Program-made: the position numbers and the translations under genes
Part shown: positions 27,616 through 36,900 of the stretch, piece after piece
How the letters are laid out: each line of letters opens with the position of its first letter
How positions within the stretch are numbered: position 1 is the stretch's first letter
NCBI GenBank assembly: GCA_964449325.1
Contig: CAYUYJ010000001.1
Coordinates: forward strand, 1-64,000
Direction: 5' to 3'
Length of the DNA: 64,000 bases
DNA from: RGIG3002 sp964449325
Lineage (GTDB): Bacteria > Bacillota > Clostridia > Lachnospirales > Lachnospiraceae
Notes under the pieces: model-generated
The model's database searches: none
Told to the model about the DNA's origin: nothing
What the model saw: the letters and a program-made list of their open reading frames with translations, nothing else

Positions 27616-30600
27616 TATTTGACTGCTAAAAGGATACTCTGCCGTGCGAGCCTGCAGACTTTCACCGTAAACGGATTCTTCTCCTGTTACAGACTCTTTT
27701 GTTCTTACAAAGATATAATAATCTGTTGCAGGTGTAAGATTATCAAACATAAGGCTTGCGTCTGATTCACTTCTAAAAGCAGTGCCCGCTGTCACTGAAC
27801 TTGAAGTCTGAATAGCATATTCATAATTGAAATTATTCTCAACAGTAATGCTCTTGTATGTAGCTTCTGCCAGAACCGGCTTATCCGGTACGGTCTGTCC
27901 CTTTTTTGGAATCGTTTCACTCAAAGCAGAACTTTTCCCACCCTTATGTCTCGTAATCTTATAATAATAGGTCTTTCCTGTAATAACCGTATCATCCACA
28001 TATTCTGAAACCGCTACATGCTCTGCAAGTAATTGGTAGGTTCCCGTTTCTTCCGTACACCGGTAAACAGAATAAGAATCCGCCTCTTCTTCGGATCCCC
28101 AGACAATTTTTAACGCACCTTCATTTAAGGCTGTTATGCTTGTCACCACAACCGGGTCCATTGCTATAGTAGCTTGATAGGAATATCCATCTCCATATAT
28201 AATCTCATTCGTGAAATTGGTAACTCCCGGATAAAGCCAATAATAGTAAACTCCATATTCCGCAAATTCACTATCTTCAAATTCACAAACTCCCGTGTCT
28301 GTTATCACAGCGTATGGCTCATCCCCCGGATTCTCCTCATCCATGCTCCTGTAAATATAGACTGCGCTTGATCCCTCTCCTCCTGTCCATGAAAACGTTA
28401 TCTTTCTATTCACATTGGAAGCGCTCACAGTAAGAGGATTTGGCTTTGTATGAAAGGTAATCTTTCCGGAAGCAGAAAGTACATTTCCCGCCGTATCCAC
28501 AGCTTCTATATAAGAAGTCTGCGTATCACCCGTCTTAAAGTTACTTGCTCTACTCAAATTCAACACATATTCACAGGGGGCACCTTGGGTTGCATTGCTT
28601 ACATAGATAGAAAAAATTGTTGTATACGAATGCGTAGCATCTCCATTTTGTATATAAATCTTATACCTATCAGCCCCTTCTATGGCAGGCCACTCAAATT
28701 TCGCCGTATTATATGTCAGTGGCGTAATGCTTAAACTTAACCCTTTTGCAACGGTCATTTTTTCAGACCATTCTGCAGTCTCTGTTGCCGTATACGCCTG
28801 CACGCGATACTCATAATACCCCATTGCCAGTGCACTGATATCATCTACATAAGAAGTACTGTCTGCATCGGTTACATCTGCAATCTGAATAAACGATGTT
28901 TCGCTCTGTTCTTTCCGTTCTATCCGGTAACCTTCCGCACCACTCACTGCTTTCCATTTTATGGTAATTTGGTCTCCCGTATTTACTACAGAATTAAGCA
29001 CCGTACGCAGGATTCCTTCACTCTCTGCCAAAACCGGTTCCGACTCCGTGAATACATCATTTTCAAAAAGAGCTCTGACCTTATAATAATAATCTTTCTG
29101 CCAATTTGCCTTTCCTATAGCATCTTTGTATGTTCTGACACCGGCCCCTGTTTCCCCGACTTTGATATAGGTTCCGTTTTCTGTTTCGGCACGATATATC
29201 TCGTACCCAACCGCATTACTGCATCTGGCCCATCGAATATTATAGAAAAGAGAAGAATCGAAGCCCACCGGTTCGGTTGCGTCAATATTACTGATAACCG
29301 GAACCGTTGCCGTCTCTTCCACATTCTCCGTCAGCATATTAATTCGGAAGGAACGTGGGGTGCTAAGATTATGCATATCAACCCAGCTACCGGTACTATA
29401 GCTATAAAAGCTCTGTCCCGGAGCCGTCTCATTTACTTGCTCCCAATCACTGCCCGCCCCTTCAGACTGGTCTGTATACATAAGACCGTCTCTGTTCGGG
29501 AAGGTAATCACCACTGCCACATAATCATCGGTCGAAAAAGTAACCGGTGTGGGCAGTTTTACCGTATACAATCCTGCATAAGAAGTTGTTCCCGTCACCG
29601 GAGTATCCAACATTGCCGTTCCACTGCCCGGATTAACCACTACGCCATCTTCCAGTTCTGGATTTTTATATAACTGAATACTATATTCCGTCTCCGCACC
29701 GGCAATCATAAAAGATACTGCGCTCACCTTTTCCTTTTCGGTATTCAGTCCTTTTATCTGATACACCTGTGCTGCCTGATAATAATATCCGTTATAATCG
29801 TATGATGCCGTATTTCCATAGAAATAATTGTTGTCATAATCATCTGCAAGGTTTGCCGTCATTACGGCTGCACCATTGCCGGAGCCTAACGAGAGATCTT
29901 CATAGGATATATAAAAATAGCCCCCGTCTCCCCAAGTACTGCCCCAACTGTTTCTTACAATCCATGCACCGTCCTTGGTGGGCTGCGTTTCAGGATTGCT
30001 TGCATTACCAAAGTTCTCCTTTTTATAGTTGTCATCCCAACCTACAACCATAATGGCATGATTCGTCTTTGTATTTACGTAATTATAATAAGCTGAAGTA
30101 CTATAATTTCGATAGATGTTATCATGATAATAACTCCATGCAACAACACCATACTGTTTTATCATTGTTTTTACTGCCTGAATCGTGTCCGCATCATTCG
30201 CCGAGGTTCGCAACCAGAAACAATTCTCTATGTGAGCGATATCATTTTGTGCCGTTTCTGTTGCCAAATCCGGTACAGAATAAGCATTGATATATGGATA
30301 ATCCGCTTCTGCCGCTCCCCCCTGCCAGTTCATCAGTTTCATGGCTGCATAATAAAAATTTCCGCCTTTTTCGAGATAATAATCTTCAGGAGAAGAGGTA
30401 ATCGTATCTCCACTTGCGTTTCCCAATACATCATAACCGGTATGTCCTACAAAATATGCCAAATGCCTTTCCGATAAATCAATCTCGTTCTGTGCTACTT
30501 CCCCTTCTTTAATCAAAGCACTTTCCATAATTCCAAGTGACGCAAAAGACCAGCAGGTTCCCCATGGATTCTGATTTCTTACCGGATTCAGAATACCCTC

Positions 30601-31197
30601 TTCTCTTGCATCATAGCTTGCTTCCAGTGTCACACCGGAAGTGCCATCCAGGAATATCTTTCTTTTCTTGTTTACTTCGGGCAGTTCAAAAACTTCCATT
30701 TCAGGCAGATATTTCGGTTCCAACGCCTTTTGAGCCGCAATCTCTTCCTCGGTCAGTTCCCTGCCGTAAATATAGTCAAGCTGTTCTTCCTCTTCGGAAA
30801 CAGTCTCTTCTTCTGTTGTTACTTCTTCAGTTGTTGTTTCTTCCTCTGTTGTTGCTTCTTCGGTTGTCTCTTCCTCTGTTATTTCTTCTATCGTGCTTTC
30901 TTCCTCAGAAGTTTCTTCTGCCTGACTGCCTTCCGGTTCTGTCCCGGATTCCAACACTGTTTCCGGTTCACTGCCTGCTTCGCTCTCGGTCTCTGACTCT
31001 GAACCGCTTTCCGTTTGGCTTTCTCCCTCCGGTTCCGCTTTTTCTATGTTTACAGACGAAATACTTTCTTCCGTGACCGGCTCTGTCTGTGAAGCAAAAG
31101 TAACTTGTACCGGTAATTCCGCCAAAACAAGAACAGCTGCTAATACGGCTGCTGTCCTTCGTAACCATTTTTTTCTTCTTTTGTTTTCTGCTCCCAT
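25024..31197 (-). CDS. Giant secreted papain-family (C1) protease with lectin-like and Fn3 domains (about 2057 aa)
   Basis: I placed the start at the ATG at 31197, which has AGGAG six bases upstream and begins a classic signal peptide (KRRKKWLRR then a hydrophobic core, TFAS). A GTG at 31218 is the alternative. A Glu/Thr/Ser-rich spacer runs to about residue 140. The C1A peptidase domain (about 190-440) has oxyanion Gln209, Cys215 (GTCWSFA), His380 (NHAIMVVGW) and Asn416 (RNSWGSTWGDGGY), so it should be active. A lectin-like domain typical of clostridial C1 surface proteases follows (about 445-620), then several fibronectin type III domains (about 620-1190). Residues 1195-2057 form the module shared with the next two giant proteins. 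It acts outside the cell on unknown protein substrates; dietary or host protein, or processing of the neighbouring giants, are possibilities. It has its own promoter and terminator. Confidence 0.93.
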   Translation of the reverse strand: MGAENKRRKKWLRRTAAVLAAVLVLAELPVQVTFASQTEPVTEESISSVNIEKAEPEGESQTESGSESETESEAGSEPETVLESGTEPEGSQAEETSEEESTIEEITEEETTEEATTEEETTTEEVTTEEETVSEEEEQLDYIYGRELTEEEIAAQKALEPKYLPEMEVFELPEVNKKRKIFLDGTSGVTLEASYDAREEGILNPVRNQNPWGTCWSFASLGIMESALIKEGEVAQNEIDLSERHLAYFVGHTGYDVLGNASGDTITSSPEDYYLEKGGNFYYAAMKLMNWQGGAAEADYPYINAYSVPDLATETAQNDIAHIENCFWLRTSANDADTIQAVKTMIKQYGVVAWSYYHDNIYRNYSTSAYYNYVNTKTNHAIMVVGWDDNYKKENFGNASNPETQPTKDGAWIVRNSWGSTWGDGGYFYISYEDLSLGSGNGAAVMTANLADDYDNNYFYGNTASYDYNGYYYQAAQVYQIKGLNTEKEKVSAVSFMIAGAETEYSIQLYKNPELEDGVVVNPGSGTAMLDTPVTGTTSYAGLYTVKLPTPVTFSTDDYVAVVITFPNRDGLMYTDQSEGAGSDWEQVNETAPGQSFYSYSTGSWVDMHNLSTPRSFRINMLTENVEETATVPVISNIDATEPVGFDSSLFYNIRWARCSNAVGYEIYRAETENGTYIKVGETGAGVRTYKDAIGKANWQKDYYYKVRALFENDVFTESEPVLAESEGILRTVLNSVVNTGDQITIKWKAVSGAEGYRIERKEQSETSFIQIADVTDADSTSYVDDISALAMGYYEYRVQAYTATETAEWSEKMTVAKGLSLSITPLTYNTAKFEWPAIEGADRYKIYIQNGDATHSYTTIFSIYVSNATQGAPCEYVLNLSRASNFKTGDTQTSYIEAVDTAGNVLSASGKITFHTKPNPLTVSASNVNRKITFSWTGGEGSSAVYIYRSMDEENPGDEPYAVITDTGVCEFEDSEFAEYGVYYYWLYPGVTNFTNEIIYGDGYSYQATIAMDPVVVTSITALNEGALKIVWGSEEEADSYSVYRCTEETGTYQLLAEHVAVSEYVDDTVITGKTYYYKITRHKGGKSSALSETIPKKGQTVPDKPVLAEATYKSITVENNFNYEYAIQTSSSVTAGTAFRSESDASLMFDNLTPATDYYIFVRTKESVTGEESVYGESLQARTAEYPFSSQIKFYAVDYASQIEAFTIDENSSMELNIRNQYGEVLDKQYFSFTSADPSVCTVDENGVVIPNPSFTGTRDKKVKITAEAIGDPLKRKVTFYVTILTKKQVASVEIDKITDGTAEKVEETVGQKFVKGTTLTFRAKAFDSSNAQMDNPALNWSISDSSIASLKVNNDKTVTVTLKKAGRVNLTCKAKDSWQKETSIQIAAYSTEPVISTTQVTVNKKASEKASNRISDAFTVQAKNGATASTPVITEVKTGRTILTPETGLNKFSVVTNSDGSYSIAMESSFLETVKNNTVYSVALHTDIGGIPEISENGTIPESFTMKVKILSKEPAVTVKVTDINRIYVQEEDLRGCLVLKAPDTVTSIRVLSAAEGQVNNFDNYFEAVEGATGQWYLQFDDSTGKYNKRSISGKLEITVNGYEPVIKSVTVKTPSSLPVVKQQQVPTIQTKTSSLATISLYNSTKKELLDHFMVQKVVSVALECPEENTVLSDGNVTLAVKDGAEVKEGATLSATLTVMEVNAEGENCWQKPLNVKVQVKVYKDKAPSIFMKPDSFTLNKQTPGEKAKTVLSLSCENVPVSEDSTWQLYAYNSKTRKYDLQGAGYTDWLTVTYEESSKEVSVGFVEEKSSQIKDATYKFKISHVAEGYEEVYKEITVKVINKQPAITVKTSGKLDLVKRADCTLSGKLTLQNIPSGVSEVIVQNEDRTGANPYYRAELAADGKTFKISMTEAGLETPMTTAKVVLPLEIQLENGQKVQMTMSFKPVQSTPVIKVPTAKTLYKSLPGLSVDYDLTSGQTAGTKIKKIDTVDVSEGIRVTETEENGHLKVELSNRGIKSGTYKIKVNIYFEGAQVFTGYPDGKPLTRTITVKVAE

Positions 31198-31253
31198 ATC
31201 CCACTCCTGTTCTTCCACTGTCCTCCGTAAATCTTCGTTCCATATATAAGTTT

Positions 31254-31282
31254 ACTATATACTTTTATTTGCAAAAATTCAA
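31254..31282 (-). promoter_or_regulatory. Promoter of the papain-like protease gene
   Basis: On the minus strand TTGAAT (31277-31282), a 17-base spacer and TATAGT (31254-31259) give a close sigma-70/A type match about 56 bp before the ATG at 31197. Confidence 0.65.
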
Positions 31283-31320
31283 TAAAACAATACCATTTAG
31301 AAGTATTTTCGACCGAATAC

Positions 31321-31358
31321 AAAAGGTCAATAAGCACTCCTGCCTATTGACCCTTTTC
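31321..31358 (-). terminator. Terminator after the glucosaminidase giant gene
   Basis: GGTCAATA pairs with TATTGACC around a 12-base loop, flanked by A's and by TTTT on the minus strand. It lies about 25 bp after the stop codon at 31382. Confidence 0.8.
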
Positions 31359-31381
31359 TTTATCTCCCTTTTGTATTTCCC

Positions 31382-33946
31382 TTATCCGTTTTTTACAACC
31401 ACCTTCAACGTCTTTTCCACCGCTTTTCCTTGTGCGCTGCCGAGTATCTGCTGTGCGCCCTTAAAATATAGTTTTACTTTTATGCTGTAAGTTCCCGGCT
31501 TCATGGAAAGGTCTGTCAAAGTTGCTGTCACTCTGCCGTCCTTTACCGTCACACCGATTCCTTCCGGCACAGCTGTTTTTTCTATCGCACTAATCCGGTA
31601 ACCCTTTGGAATCTGTGTATTCATATCATAGACCACCGTAGGATTTTCTTCTGACTTATAGAGCGTCTGCGTTTTCGGCGTACTTACCGTCGGGGTGCTC
31701 TGCCCGATTTGGAAGGTCACGCTTGTATACCAGACAGTTCCTCCTTCCAAAACAATTTTTACAGGCAGAACTTTTTTGCCGGTAGTCATAGAGGCGCTTT
31801 GAAGCAGCCTGATACGGAACGTATTATCTTCTATCCATGTACTGTAAAAACTGCTGTTTTTCACACAGTTTCCCTGCTCATCTTTTACGAGATTACCATT
31901 TTCGTCTGTTTCCAACAGGGTAATGGACCTGATTGCCCCCTTGGTATTTGTCAACACAACCTTTCCCTGTAGGGTAGAATCTGCCCTCTTTAACAAGTCC
32001 AAACTTCCTTTCGTGGTAATCTTAACAGAGGCTTTTGCATCAATTACACTGACATTCAGGTTTACCGTTACGTTTGGATAATCTTCTGCAATCTGGGAAA
32101 TTTGATATTTATATGTGCCCTTCGCCAATATGCCTGTCATAGTAGCACGCAGTATTCCTTTCTTATCATAAGAGAATTTTACCGGCTCATCCTCCTTACA
32201 TTCTATATATTTTTTGGTTTTCGTATCGTAGCGTTTCACTAACCATTCATGAGCCTGTGCGATTTCTACATTACTTCTATCGGTTTTGATTGTTGTTTCT
32301 ACTACCTCACCTGCAATCTGTCTGTTTAATGTCAGCGTAGGCGTCCCCAAAGTCACCTTCGGTGCAACCGTATATATTTTGGCACTCAGCCTTACATTAA
32401 CCGGTACTGCCCAAAGCGGAGTACCGGTATCGGATAATGCCATAACCTGCACCGTCACCAGTACACTTACACCATTTTTTACCGGTGTTTTATCATTAGG
32501 TCTGATTACCAAAGTACCATCCGAATTCTTCGTGACACTTAGTTTGGCATCTTCCGGCACTGTCAGCTCATAATCAGACAAAGTTTCTTTCGTTGTTTTA
32601 TTATACAGACTGACAAACTGACTGCCCTTATAGCTTCCGTTGTCCAATACAACAGTCCGTGGCGGTTCAATCATATCTTTTGTATCCGGTGTCTTTACAG
32701 TGACACTGACTGTCACCGGCTGATAACCTTTCAGTTTAACAATCAGCTTTCCAGTAATGGATTTTGCACGATAGCCTTCCCGGTCTATAAAATTCAAGCT
32801 GAAGCTTCCGGCCTGCTGTTTTACTTCAAACCTTGTATCAAACCGATTGCTCTGTCCCTGTACCAATTCCACACTTTCTACTTCTGCGGGTGCAGTAATC
32901 ACAAGCGATGACTGTAATTTTGTAACATTCTGTACATTGATGTCCGTTGCCCTAACCGTTACCTTGGGCTGTGTATTTCCCACGCTTATGGTAACGGGGA
33001 ACACATAATCAAGTGTAGTCTCCTGCCCCGGTGTTGTTTCACCCTTTACCTTTACAACCAGATTAGCCTTGCAGGTGCCATTCTCCATAAGCTGCAAAGT
33101 TGTGTCAGGTATCAATACTGCAGCATTTCCGTTTGTATCCGTTTCCACCAGAATTCCTGTGGAATCAACGGTTGTTTTTCCTTTGGCCAAATCGGTTACC
33201 GTAACACTCTGTATCGGGAAGCCCTTTGCCGCAGCCAGTGAGAAGCTGTCTGTTTTCACATAAACAATTCCGCCTGCTCCCTGTTCGGTTTCTCTGTATC
33301 TGCTTACTGAAAGCTTACTCTGCTTCAGAATCGGTCTTGTATCTACGGAAGTAATCCGGATTTTCCGGCTCTTTTTCCAAGTATCATCTGCGGTGCAGGT
33401 AATATAGAAGCTGCCTGCCTTTTTCACGGTAAGTACTGCTGTTCCCGTATCCTTATCCGGTTTTATCGTGGCCATGGATGTATCGGAAACTGCCCAGTTT
33501 AATTTCGTATCCAGTTTATTTCCGTACACATTCAGAGCTTCTGCCGTAAAGGTAATTGTGTTGTCCGATACGAGATAAGTCACCTGCATGCTCTCCGGAT
33601 TAACAAGCGTACTTCCTCCTTGTGAAACTTCTGCCATAACAGAAATGGACTCTGCCTGCTCTTTTGCAAGAATAGTCACGGTAAATTTCACCTTTCTATT
33701 GTAGGGATCATCTGTCAGTGCGGCCGTGATGGTCACTTTTCCGTTCTTTTCCTGATTATAAGCCGGATTGGGCGTTACCACACCGTTTTCATCTACCTGC
33801 GCAATACTGCTGTCATTGCTTGTAAAGGTAAACAGACTGTTATCCAGTATACTGCCAAACTGATTTCTTATCTGTAAACAGCACCTGCTGTCCACATCCA
33901 ATGCGTACTTCTGAATCTGATGTGAAGCCTGCACAGCACATAAGCT
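31382..33946 (-). repeat. Shared C-terminal module, copy 2 (about 854 residues)
   Basis: It starts at SLCAVQASHQ and ends at LKVVVKNG. It carries LDLLKRADSTLQGKV, QSTPTVSTPKTQTLYKS and GTYSIKVKLYFKGAQ, aligned in order with the other two copies. Confidence 0.85.
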
Positions 33947-36900
33947 ATAGGCCTTATCAATCGGGGCAACCGTCAGCTTGCACTGTGCCTTTTTGCTGCC
34001 GTCCAGAGTCTGCACGGTAATCACTGCCGTTCCAAAGCCCTGCGCTGTAATCAGCCCTTCTTCATTTACTACCGCCACTGTTTCATCACTGCTTGTAAAG
34101 GAAAGCTCCCGTACATCCGCATCTGCGGGCGCGATGGTTGGGGTTAATTTTGCTGTTCCCAATCCCGTCATAATCAGAGAAGTTTTATCCAGCTTTAAGC
34201 TTGTCACTTTCTTGGAAACCACCCGTACCGTACAGGTATCCGATACGATTCCTCCGGTTTTGGTTACTGCAACAAATTCTGCAAAATCGCCTGCCTGTGC
34301 AGTCTTTGCAACCGTTACCTTTCCTGCCGAATTAATCTGGAAGCCTTCCACCGGTGTATCATCCTTAAATTTCCATATCACAGACTTATCATTTGCCGCC
34401 ACCGGGTTCACTGTCACTTTTAAGGTTTCGCTTGCTCCCCTTGTCAGATAAACTTCCTGTTTCTGTACCTGTGCTTCTTCCGGATAAACATTGACCGTTA
34501 CGCGTACTGTTGCACTCTTTCCGCTTCCGTCTGCCGCATAGATGGTGATATTTGCCGTGCCTTTTCCTATGGCTTTTACCTGAAAGGTATTATCTTCTAT
34601 TCCGTCCGTACCCGAAGCCTTGGATACCTCTGCTACGTTCGCATTACTGCTTACTGCATAGAAGGACAGCCCTTCAAGCTGTGACTTGTCCTTTGCCAGC
34701 CCTTCTGCTGCGATAAAAAAGGTCTGCTCTGCATCACTGCCATTCTGATATAGGGTCTTTGCAGACAGTTTCGTGCTCTTATCAACGCTTTCTCCCACCA
34801 TGACATACAGGGAAACACTGTAGCATGCTGTTTCTGCCACGGTCAGCGGCATTGTTTTGGAAATACCTGTTACGGTATCCGTCAAAGTAATGTCTGCCAT
34901 ACTTCCTGCCTGTGCCGTTTTCAGTACCTTGACAACACCCTTCGGACTTACTGTTGCCACAGTTTCATCACTGCTTTCCCATACCAGATTTTTATCGGTT
35001 GCCTCTGCCGGGAAAATGACAGACGAAATCGTTATCTGCTTGTTAGGTTGCAGGGAAAGTGCGGAATAATCTGTCTCTATCTTCTCAATACAGCTTTTTA
35101 CGGTAACAGTACACTGGGCATACTTTCCGCTTCCTCCCTTATCCTGCACGGTAATCACTGCCGTTCCCACACCCTTCGCCGTCACTTTTCCGTTTTCGTC
35201 AACAATAGCTACACTTTCCTTGCTGCTTCTCCATTGATACTCTATTCCATTTTCCGGTGTGTCCTTTGGCGTTACATTTAACTGTACATCCGCATAGAAA
35301 CCGCCTTCCGCCTGCTCCGTTTCTTCGTTGCTGCCGTTTACATACAAAATCACAGCTTCTTTATCAAGGCTTACCTGCTCCACCGTATACTTTTCTTCCA
35401 CTGTAAAGCAGAGTGTTTTCTGAATGCCGTTGTCCGTTGATACCGTCACTGTGGCATTGCCTTTTGTTCCCGCAAGTATGGTCGCTGTACCATCTTCCTT
35501 TTCTTCTACCTTTATAATAGAAGGCTTGCTGCTTTCCCAGCTGACATTTTCCACATCTGCATTTTCAGGCAGCACCTTATATCCCAGAGTCAGTTTCTGT
35601 CCCGTTATCAACGTATAAGATGCCTCTGTCACAGAAACAGCTGTATCCTTGTTATAAACTTCTATTTTCTCAGGCTGAACATGGCTGTACCCGGGAATTT
35701 CCGGTTCTGCTTCCTCTTTCATAACAACACTGACCAGACAAGTCGCCGTCTTTGTGTTGGAAGGTGTTGTCCTATCTGTTACAATAGCCGTAATCACTGC
35801 ATTTCCCAATCCTTTAGCAGTAATCACACCATGCTCATCCACAACTGCTATCTCTTCGTCAGAAGACTGATAGGTAAGCGTGTAAAATTGTTTCATTTCT
35901 CCCGCTAATACATAATCGGCAGTTTCCTTCGGAATAATTTCCCCATTCAATGCAAAGGTTTCACCTTCTAAAAGCTCTGCCTTATTCGCTGCGATTTTTA
36001 CCTCCTTTACAGCAGGTACGACCGTAATTGTCCGGCTTAATGAAACCGTTTTACCCTTCAGGCTCTTTTCTTCTGCGGTTGCCGTAAGCGTAACCGTACC
36101 ACTGCTTATTCCGGTCACTCTTCCGGTTTCTGCGTTAACTATTGCTATACTTTCATCAGAACTTTTCCATGTAAAATTCTTGTTTGCAGTATCTTCCGGA
36201 AATACTTCGGCATGCAATGCCATGCTATTGCCTACACTGATTGCACTTTGTGGCTCTTCCGTAAATTCAATGGATTCCGGCAAGCGGATAATTGTCACCG
36301 TATAGGTTGCGGAGCCTGCATAGGTACTCTTTAGGACTGCTTTCGCTGTACCGGGATTTAATCCGGTAAGACGGATAGTACCTTCCACGACATTGTCCTT
36401 CACAGCTTCTGGCCGCTTCGATATCTTTAGCAATTTTTTTCCGGCACTGTTTACCTCACCGGATGTACAAGAGGTCAACCGACTCTTCGGGTTGTCGATA
36501 GTATAGGTAAGGTCTATGTAGGTTCCTTCACAGCTTCCATCGGACAGACCGGCTTTCAGTTCTTTCTCGGTGGGTGGGTCTAATTTTATGGTAATATTAT
36601 CTGCCACTACGGTAACTTTACAGGTGGCTGTGGCACCATTTGCCGATGTAAAGCTTATTGTTGTACTGCCGGGACTGAGTGCCGTTACTTTCACGGTACC
36701 TGTTACTTTGTTATTTGCAGAATCTACTGTCTTACTGCTCGGTGTTACAGATGCAACAGCAGGAGCAGAAGAGGAACAGGCTTTTAGCCCACTGTCTTTA
36801 TTGGTAATTGTATAGGTTATGGTAACTTCATAACCACCCTTTAAGCTTACGCTGTTAGTCGAAAGCTTCATAGTTTCCGTTTCCGGCATACCATTGTAGA